Positions 48,434 to 57,272 are shown, counted from the stretch's first letter. The stretch is 64,000 nt of DNA from Streptomyces lincolnensis (GCF_001685355.1 NZ_CP016438.1:930001-994000), one strand, 5' to 3'. The notes: generated from the letters alone by a model not told the origin. Translations and numbers: made by a program.

Positions 48434-49465
48434 ATGACCATGAACAGTTCGGGGGGCCGGCGCAAGCCGCCGACGATCCACGACGTGGCGCGGGAGGCGG
48501 GTGTCTCGCGCGGCACCGTCTCGCGCGTACTCAACGGCGGCCACTACGTCAGCCCGGCCGCCCAGGAGGCGGTCAACGCCGCCATCCGCAAGACGGGTTA
48601 CGTCGTCAACCGGCACGCCCGTTCACTGATCACCGGGCGTTCCGACTCGGTGGGCTTCCTGCTCACCGAGCCGCAGGAGCGGTTCTTCGAGGACCCGAAC
48701 TTCAACGTCCTCCTGCGCGGCTGCACGCAGGCGCTGGCCGCCCACGACATCCCCCTGCTGCTGATGCTGGCGGGCACCGAGGACGAGCGGCGGCGCCTGA
48801 CGCGGTACATCACCGCCGGGCATGTCGACGGGGTGCTGCTGGTCTCCAGCCATTCCGGGGATCCGATCGCCGAGGAGCTGCGCGCGGCGGACGTGCCCCT
48901 GGTCGCGTGCGGCAAGCCGATCGGGCTCCGTTCCCGGGTGAGCTATGTGGCGGCCGACGACCGGGACGGCGCCCGCGAGATGGTGCGGCACCTGCTGTCC
49001 CTGGGCCGCCGCCGCGTCGGCGTGGTCACCGGACCGCTGGACACCCCCGGTGGTGTCGAGCGGCTCGCCGGGTACCGGGAGGTGCTCGCCGAGGCGGGGG
49101 TGGAGGCCGACGAGCGGCTCGTCGTCTCCGGCGACTACAGCCGGGTCAGCGGCGAGCTGGGCGCCGAGCGGCTGCTGGCCCAGGCTCCCGACGTGGACGC
49201 CGTGTTCGTCGCCTCCGACCTGATGGCCCAGGGCGTCCTGACCGCCCTGGAGCGGGCCGGACGCCGGGTGCCCCAGGACGTGGCCGTCGGCGGCTTCGAC
49301 GACTCCCCGGCCGCCCTCGCCGCCCGCCCCGAACTCACCACCATCCGCCAGCCCTGGGACCGCATCAGCACCGAGATGGTCCGCGTCCTCCTGGCCCAGA
49401 TCGGCGGCGAGGAACCGGCGGCGGTGATCCTGCCGACGGAGCTGGTGAAGCGGGAGTCGACGTAG
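48434..49465 (+). CDS. LacI family transcriptional regulator
   Basis: This 343-residue repressor has a LacI HTH near the start (TIHDVAREAGVSRGTVSRVLNGGHYVSPAAQEAVNAAI with the hinge region after it) and a periplasmic-binding-like effector domain ending in VGGFDDSPAALAARPELTTIRQPWDRI. It is divergent from the GH42 beta-galactosidase with 198 bp between starts and presumably responds to a galactoside. ATG 48434 has no ribosome-binding site visible; ATG 48440 is an alternative and the mRNA may be leaderless. Confidence 0.91.
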   Translation: MTMNSSGGRRKPPTIHDVAREAGVSRGTVSRVLNGGHYVSPAAQEAVNAAIRKTGYVVNRHARSLITGRSDSVGFLLTEPQERFFEDPNFNVLLRGCTQALAAHDIPLLLMLAGTEDERRRLTRYITAGHVDGVLLVSSHSGDPIAEELRAADVPLVACGKPIGLRSRVSYVAADDRDGAREMVRHLLSLGRRRVGVVTGPLDTPGGVERLAGYREVLAEAGVEADERLVVSGDYSRVSGELGAERLLAQAPDVDAVFVASDLMAQGVLTALERAGRRVPQDVAVGGFDDSPAALAARPELTTIRQPWDRISTEMVRVLLAQIGGEEPAAVILPTELVKREST

Positions 49466-49938
49466 GGCGCGTCGCGTGCGGGGGCTCTGCGTTCGGGCTC
49501 CGCGTTCGGCGGCTTTACGTGGGACGGGTTCGGCATAGGGGACGGGTTCGGCGTAGGACAAGCCCGGCACACCGCGGGCCCGGCACGGCGCGGAGTGAGA
49601 TCGGTTCGATGCCGGACGGGGCTCCGCGAAGGCCGATCACGGCGCAGGTCGGATCACGGCTCGGCGTGAGTCCCCGACCCGGACGGACGGCCCCCGACGA
49701 CCGCCCGTCTGCCGGGGACGGCCCTGGCCGGGCTCCCGGTCCGGGGCGGACAGCCCAAGGGGCGTCGCGAAGGTTCACGTACCGCTCAGTCCAGGACGTC
49801 CTCTCGGCGGATGCCACCACCGCGCACTGGACTGCCCGCCCCGACCGATCAGGATCGGAGAAGCCACCGACCGCTCCCCCGGCCTAGCGTGAAACCACCG
49901 ACACGGACCGTCGGCACCCACGCACCGAGGAGCACACC
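49466..49938. other. 473-bp intergenic region without a convincing gene
   Basis: No ORF here has the codon pattern or ribosome-binding site of its neighbours. The start has degenerate near-repeats of GGGACGGGTTCGGC (around 49521-49556), and the rest is GC-rich without clear hairpin. The last 100 bp are probably the promoter and leader of the VOC gene, with GAGGAG directly before its start. Confidence 0.6.
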
Positions 49939-50289
49939 ATGACCGCCGGACTGAACACGATCATCTACCCCGTCAAGGACCTCGCCGCGGCGAAGGCCCT
50001 GTTCAGCGCGCTGCTGGGGACGGAACCGTACGCCGACGAGCCGTACTACGTCGGGTTCAAGGACGCGGGCCAGGACGTGGGCCTCGACCCCAACGGGCAC
50101 GCCAGGGGCATGACCGGCCCGGTCCCCTACTGGCACGTGAGCGACATCAGGACGAGCCTCGCGGCCCTGGTGGACGCCGGGGCGGAGACGCTCCAGGACG
50201 TCCAGGACGTCGGTGGCGGCAAGCTGATCGCCTTCGTGAAGGACGCGGACGGCAACCTCATCGGCCTGACGCAGGATCCGGTCGCCTAG
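49939..50289 (+). CDS. VOC family protein (glyoxalase-like)
   Basis: This 116-residue vicinal-oxygen-chelate protein has the two-module beta-alpha-beta-beta-beta fold (MTAGLNTIIYPVKDLAAAKALFSALLGTEPYADEPYYVGFKD then PYWHVSDIRTSLAALVDAGAETLQDVQDVGGGKLIAFVKDADGNLIGLTQ). Metal-ligand positions are only partly visible. Such proteins act as lyases, dioxygenases or drug-binding proteins. GAGGAG precedes the ATG. It lies upstream of a MarR gene on the same strand (76 bp), and the two may share control. Confidence 0.87.
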   Translation: MTAGLNTIIYPVKDLAAAKALFSALLGTEPYADEPYYVGFKDAGQDVGLDPNGHARGMTGPVPYWHVSDIRTSLAALVDAGAETLQDVQDVGGGKLIAFVKDADGNLIGLTQDPVA

Positions 50290-50304
50290 CGCTCACACCT
50301 GACT

Positions 50305-50334
50305 TACTTGCAGGTGCACAACTTGCATGCTCAA
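50305..50334. promoter_or_regulatory. MarR-type TTGCA repeats before the MarR gene
   Basis: TTGCA occurs at 50308-50312 and again at 50323-50327, 15 bp apart, in a region with several TTGCA/TGCAA-like half-sites and the palindrome-like TTGCATGCTCAA. The position about 35-60 bp upstream of the MarR ATG suits autoregulation and possible control of downstream genes. Confidence 0.45.
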
Positions 50335-50365
50335 CGACTGGCCGATTCGGTGTTACCGTGCATGT

Positions 50366-50755
50366 ATGGCAGTGAAGACGGTCGAGGCCGGCCTTGAGGA
50401 GCGGTGGCGGGACATCCTGGCGGTGCACGCGCGCACGATGTGCGAGATCGACCGCGTCCTGCACCCGCACGGGCTGGGCGCGAGTGATTTCGAGGTCCTC
50501 GACATCCTCGCCACCGAGTCCCCTCGGGAGGGCGACCAGTGCCGGGTGCAGAACCTCGCCGGACGGGTGCATCTCAGCCAGAGCGCGCTGTCCCGCCTCA
50601 TCGGCCGGCTGGAGAAGGACGGCCTGGTGGAGCGTTCGGTCTGCGTGGAGGACCGCCGGGGCGTGTGGGTGTCCCTCACCCGCAAGGGACGTGACCTGCA
50701 CGCGGAGGTTTTGCCCCTGCAACGCGCGGCCCTGGACCGCATGTTGAACGGCTGA
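50366..50755 (+). CDS. MarR family transcriptional regulator
   Basis: This 129-residue MarR has the winged HTH VQNLAGRVHLSQSALSRLIGRLEKDGLVERSVCVEDRRGVWVSLTRKGRDLH. The DRRGVWVSLT wing is typical. A Cys-containing helix (RTMCEIDRVLHPHG, also QCR and SVCVED) could sense oxidants, but this is not established. ATG 50366 is used. It follows the VOC gene and is convergent with a LysR gene that begins upstream of the sulfur operon. Confidence 0.9.
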   Translation: MAVKTVEAGLEERWRDILAVHARTMCEIDRVLHPHGLGASDFEVLDILATESPREGDQCRVQNLAGRVHLSQSALSRLIGRLEKDGLVERSVCVEDRRGVWVSLTRKGRDLHAEVLPLQRAALDRMLNG

Positions 50756-50770
50756 CCTCTCCTCCACCTC

Positions 50771-51628
50771 TCACCTCACCCCCACCAGTACATCCCTCAC
50801 CGCGGCGAAGGCCGCCTCGACCGTCGCCGGATCCGCGCCCGGACGGGCGAGCGCGCTCATCGGGATCGGGGGAACGGCGGGCAGCCCGTCGTAGGGAGTC
50901 AGTCCGTCCGGTGCCGGTCCCACCGCCGCGAGGAGGGCCACGCCCTGGCCGGTCCGGGCGATGTCCAGGACCCCGGCGAGATAGCCCGCGTCACCGACGA
51001 CGGTGGCCGACACCCCCTGCGCGGCCAGGGTCGCGATCGCGCGACGACGGATCGCGCACGGATCCTCGATGGCGACCAGGGGGACGGGGGCGGGGGCGCG
51101 CGGGGGCTCCCAGCCAGGGACGGCGTGCCAGGTGAGCGGGAGGCCCCCGACCGGTGTGCCCTCGGTGGCGGCCGCCTCCGTGACGTACACGGCGACGTCG
51201 ACGCTGCCGCGTTCCACCGCCTCGACCAGCCGGGCCGACCGGTCGATACGGAATCGGACCCGGCAGCCGGGGCGCACGTCCTGCACGGCGGCGGTCAGGC
51301 GGGGCAGGAACTGGTCGGCGGCGTGCTCGGTGGAGCCGATGGTGACGGTGTCGCCGTCCCGGTCGAGCAGGGTGCGGACGGCCTCGTCGTGGACGGCGAG
51401 GATCCGGCGGGCCTGTTCGAGGAGCAGACGACCCTCCGGGGTGAACCGGGTGCCGCGGCCCTCGCGTTCCACCACCGGATGCCCCAGGGTCTTCTCCAGT
51501 CTGCGGACGTGCTGGCTGACCGCGGACTGGCTCAGGGACAGGGCCCGGGCCGCGCGGTGGAAGCCTCCGCAGTCGGCGACCGCGGTCAGGCTGCGCAGGG
51601 CCACGATGTCGAGGACCGGTTGGGGCAT
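50771..51628 (-). CDS. LysR family transcriptional regulator
   Basis: This 285-residue regulator has the HTH LDIVALRSLTAVADCGGFHRAARALSLSQSAVSQHVRRLEKTLGHPVVEREGRG, then a substrate-binding domain. It is divergent from the cysteine-leader/sulfur operon with 103 bp between the starts. LysR proteins such as CysB and Cbl regulate sulfonate genes in other bacteria, so it may activate this operon, but nothing in its effector domain proves that. A degenerate inverted repeat (51662-51692) lies in the shared region. Confidence 0.9.
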   Translation of the reverse strand: MPQPVLDIVALRSLTAVADCGGFHRAARALSLSQSAVSQHVRRLEKTLGHPVVEREGRGTRFTPEGRLLLEQARRILAVHDEAVRTLLDRDGDTVTIGSTEHAADQFLPRLTAAVQDVRPGCRVRFRIDRSARLVEAVERGSVDVAVYVTEAAATEGTPVGGLPLTWHAVPGWEPPRAPAPVPLVAIEDPCAIRRRAIATLAAQGVSATVVGDAGYLAGVLDIARTGQGVALLAAVGPAPDGLTPYDGLPAVPPIPMSALARPGADPATVEAAFAAVRDVLVGVR

Positions 51629-51694
51629 GCGGCGACAGTAACCCGCGCCATCGATCGATCGCGATTTCTGATCGGTTTCGATGCGGAATCGTCG

Positions 51695-51725
51695 TTGGAC
51701 GTGGTGCGGGGGTGCCGGTCATGAT
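51695..51725 (+). promoter_or_regulatory. possible promoter of the sulfur operon
   Basis: TTGGAC (51695-51700) and CATGAT (51720-51725) are separated by 19 bp, a near-sigma70 spacing slightly longer than ideal. Start of transcription would be near the leader-peptide ATG at 51732, so the leader may be translated without a normal ribosome-binding site. Confidence 0.4.
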
Positions 51726-51731
51726 GGGCGC

Positions 51732-51818
51732 ATGCTGCACGCAACCGCTTCCGCTGCCCTTCTGACGCAGCGCCGGGTCATCGACTTCGGCGTGGCGTGC
51801 AGCGCGCGCTGTTGCTGA
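51732..51818 (+). CDS. cysteine-rich leader peptide, 28 aa
   Basis: The ORF reads M-L-H-A-T..., then QRRVIDFGVACSARCC and a stop. It ends with three Cys codons, two of them adjacent (TGC, then TGT TGC before TGA). The R-R-x-x-D-x-x-x-x-x-C pattern matches cysteine-responsive leader peptides found upstream of sulfur-assimilation operons in actinobacteria. Ribosome stalling at Cys codons when cysteine is scarce would change the folding or termination of the 160-nt leader that follows (51819-51980). It is the first element of the sulfonate-type operon. Confidence 0.75.
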   Translation: MLHATASAALLTQRRVIDFGVACSARCC

Positions 51819-51980
51819 CTTCGCGCCGCGTCTCGCCGTAGTCCGCGCCGCTTCCTTCCGCAGCCCCGTCCACCACGCCGCCTTTCACTGACGCGTGACG
51901 TCGCCCTCGGCTGCTCTTTTCCCCTCTTGCATCTCTTTCGCCATGAATGCCCCCTGCCCTGAAACGGGAGCTGCCCCCTC

Positions 51981-52715
51981 ATGTCCTCATCCCTCGCCCG
52001 GGAGTCCTTCTCCCGGGAATCCTTCTCCTGGGACGAACCCGAAGGCCTCGCCGCGCGCGGCACGCTGATCGTGCTGGCCGGCCGGGGTGAACACGGCGGT
52101 GTGTACGAGCGGTTCGGCCGCCGTCTGGCCTTCGACGCCTACCGGGTCCGTGCCCTCGGCGACCCGACCGCCGATCCCTCCGTGCTCGACACCGCGGCCA
52201 AGCTGCTCGCCGACGAGTCGCTGCCCGGCCCGAAGGTGCTGGTCGGCTCGGACACCGGAGCCCACCACGCCGCCCGTCTCGCCGCCGAACGGGAGGCGGA
52301 CGTCGACGCGCTGATCCTGGCCGGACTGCCCACCGCCCGCTGGACGGCGGGCAGTTGGGAGGCCGAGGTCGAGGCACGCACCGCCTGCCCCACCCATCAG
52401 GGGCGCCTCACGAACGACCCCGGCTTCCGGCGGGGCGCGCTCGACGAGAGCCCGGAGCCGCCCGAACTACGCCTCGACCGCGTCCACGTTCCGGTCCTGG
52501 CCCTGCACGGCAAGGACGACCCGGTGAGCCCGGTCGAGCAGGCCCGGGAGGCGTACGCCGGACTTCCGGGAGTGCGAACGGTGATCTTCAACGGTGGTCG
52601 GCACGATGTCCTCAACGACGCCCTGCACCGCACCGTGGCCGCGACCGTCGTGCTGTTCCTGGAGCGCCTGCGGCTGTCCCCCGAGCTGCCCGCGATCGCG
52701 GAGAGCCCGGCATGA
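51981..52715 (+). CDS. alpha/beta hydrolase
   Basis: This 244-residue protein has an alpha/beta-hydrolase core: LIVLAGRGEHGGVYERFGRRLAFDAYRV at the start, VLVGSDTGAHHAARLAAE in place of GxSxG (GSDTG, with Asp at the nucleophile-elbow position x), VHVPVLALHGKDDPVSPVEQAREAY with the acid, and GGRHDVLND with the His. It may be a Ser hydrolase or lack full activity. It is the first protein-coding gene after the cysteine leader and overlaps the sulfurtransferase start as ATGA. Function in sulfur use is inferred from context only. Confidence 0.85.
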   Translation: MSSSLARESFSRESFSWDEPEGLAARGTLIVLAGRGEHGGVYERFGRRLAFDAYRVRALGDPTADPSVLDTAAKLLADESLPGPKVLVGSDTGAHHAARLAAEREADVDALILAGLPTARWTAGSWEAEVEARTACPTHQGRLTNDPGFRRGALDESPEPPELRLDRVHVPVLALHGKDDPVSPVEQAREAYAGLPGVRTVIFNGGRHDVLNDALHRTVAATVVLFLERLRLSPELPAIAESPA

Positions 52716-53560
52716 GCGGGAAGGTGACGACGACGGTCGCCGAGCTGCGTGAACTCCTCGCCTCCGACGATCCCCCGGTGGTCCTCGACGTCCGCTGGAC
52801 GCTCGGCGATCCGCACGGCCGCGACCATCACACCGAGGCGCGCATCCCGGGCGCGGTCTACGTCGATCTGGACACGGAGCTGGCCGCCCCGCCGAGCCCC
52901 GAGGGCGGCCGGCATCCGCTTCCCCGGGCCGAGGACCTTCAGCGGGCGGCCCGCCGGTGGGGCATCCACCAGGGGCAGCAGGTCGTGATCCACGACGACG
53001 CGGGCAACACGGCGGCGGCCCGCGCGTGGTGGCTGCTGCGGTACGCGGGCCTGTCCCGGGTGACGCTCCTCGACGGGGCCCTCGGCGCCTGGCGCTCCGC
53101 CGGACTGCCGCTGGAGTCGGGCCTCCCGGCCGACCCGCCGCCCGGTGACGTCGTCCTGGGCGAGGGCGCGCTGCCCACGCTCGACGCGGACGGTGCCGCC
53201 GGCCTCGCTCTCGACGGACTGCTGTTGGACGCGCGTGCCGCCGAGCGGTACCGCGGTGAGGTGGAGCCCGTGGACCCGCGGGCCGGACACATCCCCGGTG
53301 CGGTCTCCGCGCCCACCGGCGAGAACCTCGCGGCCGACGGGAGCTTCCTGCCACCTGAGGAGCTGCGCGGGCGGTTCGAGAAGAAGGGGGCGGCCGACGG
53401 CCGTCGTATCGGCGTGTACTGCGGCTCCGGAGTGACCGCCGCGCATCAGATCGCCGCTCTGGAGCTCGCCGGCTTCGAGGCGGTGCTCTTCCCCGGCTCG
53501 TGGTCCGCCTGGTCCGCCGATCCCACCCGCCCGGCCGCGACCGGCCCGCTGCCGTCCTGA
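52712..53560 (+). CDS. sulfurtransferase (tandem rhodanese)
   Basis: This 282-residue protein has two rhodanese domains, as in thiosulfate and 3-mercaptopyruvate sulfurtransferases. The N-terminal one (VVLDVRWTLGDPHGRDHHTEARIPGAVYVDLDTELA) is inactive in such proteins. The C-terminal one has the active Cys in VYCGSGVTAAHQIAALELAG near residue 238. It moves sulfane sulfur between donors and acceptors. It overlaps the hydrolase gene by 4 bp and precedes the ABC permease by about 36 bp. Confidence 0.9.
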   Translation: MSGKVTTTVAELRELLASDDPPVVLDVRWTLGDPHGRDHHTEARIPGAVYVDLDTELAAPPSPEGGRHPLPRAEDLQRAARRWGIHQGQQVVIHDDAGNTAAARAWWLLRYAGLSRVTLLDGALGAWRSAGLPLESGLPADPPPGDVVLGEGALPTLDADGAAGLALDGLLLDARAAERYRGEVEPVDPRAGHIPGAVSAPTGENLAADGSFLPPEELRGRFEKKGAADGRRIGVYCGSGVTAAHQIAALELAGFEAVLFPGSWSAWSADPTRPAATGPLPS

Positions 53561-53596
53561 CGAAGGAACATCCGCCATGACGAAGGAATCCGCGCC

Positions 53597-54475
53597 GTGA
53601 CAACGAAAACGCCGGCCCCGGCGGTGCTGCCGCAGCAGACCGCCGCCCCCGGACCGCCCGCCCCAGGCCGTGTCACGCTGCGCGGCACCGCCAAGTCCGG
53701 TCGTCGCCTCACCGTCCCCCGTTCCGTACGGCGTTCCGCGGGCCCGGTGGGCCTGGTGCTGCTGTGGTTCCTCACCTCGGCCACCGGCGTGCTCCCGGAG
53801 TCCGTGCTGGCCTCCCCCGTGGACGTCGTACGGCAGGCCGTGGAACTCACCCGCAGCGGTGAACTCCCCGACGCCATCGCGGCATCGGGCCGCCGGGCCG
53901 CGATCGGCTTCCTTATCGGCGCGTCCGTCGCCCTGACCCTGTCCCTGCTGGCCGGCCTGTTCCGGCTCGGCGAGGACGTCATCGACTCCTCGATGGGCAT
54001 GTTCCGGGCGATCCCCTGGGTGGGCCTGATCCCCCTGTTCATCGTCTGGTTCGGCATCGAGGAGACCCCGAAGATCGCACTGGTCGCGCTCGGCGTGACC
54101 TACCCGCTGTACTTCAACATCTACGGCGGCATCCGCACCACCGACGCCCAACTCGTCGAGGCCGCACGGATGATGGGACTCGGCAGGCTGGGACTGATCA
54201 CGTACGTGATCCTGCCGAGCGCCCTGCCCGGCGCGCTGGTGGGCCTCCGGTACGCCCTGTCCACCGCCTGGCTGGCGCTGGTCTTCGCCGAGCAGATCAA
54301 CGCGGACGCGGGCATCGGCTATCTGATGAGCAACGCCCAGCAGTACTTCCGTACGGACGTCATCGTGCTCTGCCTCGTCGTGTACGCGCTGCTCGGGCTC
54401 GCCTGCGACTTCGCCGTACGGATCCTCTCGCGCCGGCTGCTGAGCTGGCGCGCCAACTTCGAGGGCGAGGCCTAG
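53597..54475 (+). CDS. ssuC: ABC transporter permease, SsuC-like
   Basis: This 292-residue permease has six hydrophobic segments and the BPD-transporter motif EAARMMGLGRLGLITYVILPSALPGALVGLRYALSTAW (the EAA loop contacting the ATPase). Sulfonate, taurine and nitrate importers share this subfamily. A proline/alanine-rich cytoplasmic N-tail of about 25 residues precedes it. GTG 53597 follows AAGGAA. It is immediately followed (2 bp) by the ATPase gene. Together they would import an organosulfur anion. Confidence 0.9.
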   Translation: MTTKTPAPAVLPQQTAAPGPPAPGRVTLRGTAKSGRRLTVPRSVRRSAGPVGLVLLWFLTSATGVLPESVLASPVDVVRQAVELTRSGELPDAIAASGRRAAIGFLIGASVALTLSLLAGLFRLGEDVIDSSMGMFRAIPWVGLIPLFIVWFGIEETPKIALVALGVTYPLYFNIYGGIRTTDAQLVEAARMMGLGRLGLITYVILPSALPGALVGLRYALSTAWLALVFAEQINADAGIGYLMSNAQQYFRTDVIVLCLVVYALLGLACDFAVRILSRRLLSWRANFEGEA

Positions 54476-54477
54476 AC

Positions 54478-55194
54478 ATGTCCAACAGCGTGGAAATACG
54501 CGGCCTTTCACGGGCCTTCGACGGCAACACCGTGTTGCACGACCTGGATCTCGACATCCGCGAGGGCGAGTTCGTGGCCCTGCTCGGCCACAGCGGCTGC
54601 GGCAAGTCGACGCTGCTGCGGATCCTGGCCGGGCTCGACGAGGAGATCGGCGGCGAGGTCACGGTGCCCGCCCGTCGCAGTGCCGCCTTCCAGTCGCCGC
54701 GGCTGCTGCCCTGGCTGAAGGTGTGGCGCAACGTCGTCCTCGGGCTGCCGGGACGCCCCGACCGCGGGCTCGCCGAGAAAGCCCTCGACGAGGTCGGCAT
54801 CGCGGAGCGCGCGGGCGTCTGGCCCAAGACGCTCTCCGGCGGCCAGGCCCAGCGCGTCTCTCTGGCCCGCGCCCTGGTGCGCGAGCCCGAACTGCTGCTT
54901 CTGGACGAGCCGTTCGGCGCTCTCGACGCCCTGACCCGGGGCCGGGTGCAGCAGCTGGTCGCCGAGCTGTGGCAGCGCCACGGCTGCGCGATCCTCCTGG
55001 TCACCCACGACGTGGAGGAGGCGCTGCTGCTCGCCGACCGCGTCCTGGTGATGGACGAGGGCCGCATCGCCCACGACCTCACCGTCGGCCTGCCCCGACC
55101 CCGCGACCTGACCGCCCCCGAGTTCGTCACCCTGCGCGCCCGCCTCCTGAACTGGCTCGGCGTGACCCGCACTCTGGAAGGAACCGCCTCGTGA
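54478..55194 (+). CDS. ssuB: ABC transporter ATP-binding protein, SsuB-like
   Basis: This 238-residue ATPase has Walker A LLGHSGCGKSTLLRILAGLD near residue 35, Q-loop FQSPRLLPWLKVWRNVVLGL, signature LSGGQAQRVSLARALV near 120, Walker B LLLLDEPFGALDALTRG and switch His LVTHDVEEALLL. Length and subfamily are those of SsuB/TauB. It powers the permease just upstream. Its stop overlaps the GTG start of the binding-protein gene by 4 bp. Confidence 0.92.
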   Translation: MSNSVEIRGLSRAFDGNTVLHDLDLDIREGEFVALLGHSGCGKSTLLRILAGLDEEIGGEVTVPARRSAAFQSPRLLPWLKVWRNVVLGLPGRPDRGLAEKALDEVGIAERAGVWPKTLSGGQAQRVSLARALVREPELLLLDEPFGALDALTRGRVQQLVAELWQRHGCAILLVTHDVEEALLLADRVLVMDEGRIAHDLTVGLPRPRDLTAPEFVTLRARLLNWLGVTRTLEGTAS

Positions 55195-56159
55195 TACGCC
55201 GATTCGCAGCCGCCACGCTGAGCTTCTCCGCCCTGCTGGCGCTGACCGCCTGCGGCGCGGACTCCTCGGCGGACGCCTCCGGCAAGGGCCCGGTCACGCT
55301 CACGATCGGCGACCAGGCCAAGACCCTCCAGACCATCGTCGCCGCCTCGGACGCCCTGAAAGGCGCCGGCTACAAGGTGAAGTGGGCCGAGTTCGAAGGC
55401 GCCGCCCCGCTCTACCAGGCCGTGCAGGCGGGCGCCGCCGACACCACGTACTCCGCGGACCTTCCCGCGCTCCAGGCGCTGAGCGGCGGAGTGCGGTTCA
55501 AGAACGTGGCCGCGCTGAAGAACGACGGCCGGCACGTCGGCATCGTCGTCGGCAAGGACTCCGGCATCGACAGCGTCAGGGACCTCAAGGGCCAGAAGGT
55601 CGTGGTGTCCTCGGCGAAGGGCAGCATCTCCGAGTACCTGCTGGCCAACGTGCTCAAGCAGAACGGCCTCAGCTACTCGGACGTGAAGGTGCAGTACCTG
55701 CTGCCGACCGACGCGCAGGCCGCGTTCACCTCCGGGAAGATCAAGGCCTGGGCGACCTTCGGCGTCTACCAGGCCGTCGGCCTGGAACAGGGCGGCAAGC
55801 TGCTCGTGGACGGCGCCGACGGACGGGTCAGCGGCTACGGCTTCATCGGCGCGTCGGACGAGGCTCTCGCCGACGCCCCGAAGAAGGCCGCCCTGGCCGA
55901 CTTCCTCAAGCGCCTCGGTACGGCCCTTCAGTGGACGAGCACCCACCAGGACGCCTACGCCCAGGCCATCGAGACCCGCAACGGCGCCAACCCGTCGGTG
56001 GCGAAGACGCTCGCCTCCGCCGCGTACAGCAAGGCCCTGCCGATCACCGACGACGTGAACACCACCGTCCAGGGCGTGGCCGATCTCATGCACGGCATCG
56101 GCGTCCTCGATCCGAACGTCGACGTGGCGAAGTCGGCCGACACGTCCCTCCTCAAGTAA
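55191..56159 (+). CDS. ssuA: sulfonate ABC transporter binding lipoprotein, SsuA-like
   Basis: This 322-residue binding protein has a lipobox LSFSALLALTACGAD, so it is a membrane-anchored lipoprotein. The mature part has the NMT1/SsuA pattern: LTIGDQAKTLQTIVAASDALKGAGYKVKWAEFEGAAPLYQAVQAGAADTTYSADLPALQAL, VSSAKGSISEYLLANVLKQNGL, and IKAWATFGVYQAVGLEQGGKLLVD. The GTG start overlaps the ATPase stop, with GGAAGG upstream. It captures the sulfonate (or other organosulfur) for the permease. Confidence 0.9.
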   Translation: MIRRFAAATLSFSALLALTACGADSSADASGKGPVTLTIGDQAKTLQTIVAASDALKGAGYKVKWAEFEGAAPLYQAVQAGAADTTYSADLPALQALSGGVRFKNVAALKNDGRHVGIVVGKDSGIDSVRDLKGQKVVVSSAKGSISEYLLANVLKQNGLSYSDVKVQYLLPTDAQAAFTSGKIKAWATFGVYQAVGLEQGGKLLVDGADGRVSGYGFIGASDEALADAPKKAALADFLKRLGTALQWTSTHQDAYAQAIETRNGANPSVAKTLASAAYSKALPITDDVNTTVQGVADLMHGIGVLDPNVDVAKSADTSLLK

Positions 56160-56174
56160 CCACGGGAGCAGCTC

Positions 56175-57272
56175 ATGCCTGTCGAGTTCATCAGCGCCGT
56201 CCACACGGACGCGGAGGCATCGGGTCCGGCCGCCGCGAGCCGTACCGGTCTCGACGTCGACCACCTGCGCAGGTACGCCCGCGCCCTGGACGACGGCGGT
56301 TTCGACCACACGCTGGTCGCCTACCACTCGGCCTCGCCCGACGCGTTCCAGATCGCCCAGTTCGTGGCCACCCACACCGAGCGGATCCGCCCGATCCTGG
56401 CCCACCGGCCGGGCGTGATCTTCCCGACGCACGCGGCCCGCGCGCTCGCCACCCTGGACCGGATCAGTGACGGCCGGCTGAGCGTGCACATCATCTCCGG
56501 AGGCAGCGACGAGGAGCAGCGCCGCGAGGGCGACTACCTCGGCAAGGCCGAGCGGTACGAGCGTTCGGACGAGTACATCCAGATCCTCAGGAAGGTGTGG
56601 CAGGCCGAGGGGCCCGTCTCGCACGAGGGCACCTACTTCCGCTTCGAGGGCTACCACTCGGACGTGAAGCCGGTGAACGGGCTGGTCCCGATCTCGGTGG
56701 GCGGCTCCTCCCAGGACGCGTACCGGGTCGGTGGTCAGCAGGGCGACATCTTCGGGCTGTGGGGCGAGCCGCTCAAGGAGACCGCCGAGCAGATCGCCGC
56801 CGTGAACGCGGTCGCGGCGGCCGCCGGGCGCCCCGATCCCCGTATCTGGGTGTCGTTCCGCCCCATCATCGCGCCCACCGACGAGCTGGCCTGGGAGAAG
56901 GCGCACCGCACGCTGGGCGTGCTCAAGGACCGGGCACGCAACACCGAGCTGCTGCGCCACTACCGCACCTCCGGGCGCCCCGCCAACGTCGGCTCGCAGC
57001 GGCTGCTCGACATCGCCGAGCGCGGCGAGGTCCATGACCGCTGCCTGTGGACCGCACCGGCGGTCGCCACCAACGCGGCCGGTGCCTCGACCGCGCTGGT
57101 CGGCTCCCCCGAGACGGTGGCCAAGGCCCTCCTCGACTACGTCGACATCGGCTGCGACCTGCTGTCGGTCCGCGGCTACGACCCGCTCAACGACGCGATC
57201 GACTACGCCCGGCACGTCCTGCCGCTCGTCCGGCAGGAACTCGCCCACCGCGCCACGACCCAAGCCGCCTGA
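56175..57272 (+). CDS. ssuD: LLM-class flavin monooxygenase, SsuD-like
   Basis: This 365-residue enzyme matches the length and pattern of FMNH2-dependent alkanesulfonate monooxygenases: GLDVDHLRRYARALDDGGFDHTLVAYHSASPDAFQIAQFVATHTERIRPILAHRPGV, LDRISDGRLSVHIISGGSDEEQRREGDYL, and WQAEGPVSHEGTYFRFEGYHSD. It would split the C-S bond of a sulfonate and release sulfite. No flavin reductase gene is in the operon, so FMNH2 must come from elsewhere. GGGAG precedes the ATG, 15 bp after the binding-protein stop. Confidence 0.9.
   Translation: MPVEFISAVHTDAEASGPAAASRTGLDVDHLRRYARALDDGGFDHTLVAYHSASPDAFQIAQFVATHTERIRPILAHRPGVIFPTHAARALATLDRISDGRLSVHIISGGSDEEQRREGDYLGKAERYERSDEYIQILRKVWQAEGPVSHEGTYFRFEGYHSDVKPVNGLVPISVGGSSQDAYRVGGQQGDIFGLWGEPLKETAEQIAAVNAVAAAAGRPDPRIWVSFRPIIAPTDELAWEKAHRTLGVLKDRARNTELLRHYRTSGRPANVGSQRLLDIAERGEVHDRCLWTAPAVATNAAGASTALVGSPETVAKALLDYVDIGCDLLSVRGYDPLNDAIDYARHVLPLVRQELAHRATTQAA

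Noticed and set aside
49515..49820. 101-codon minus-strand frame in the long gap
   Set aside because: No ribosome-binding site, and Pro/Arg-rich composition without a recognisable fold.
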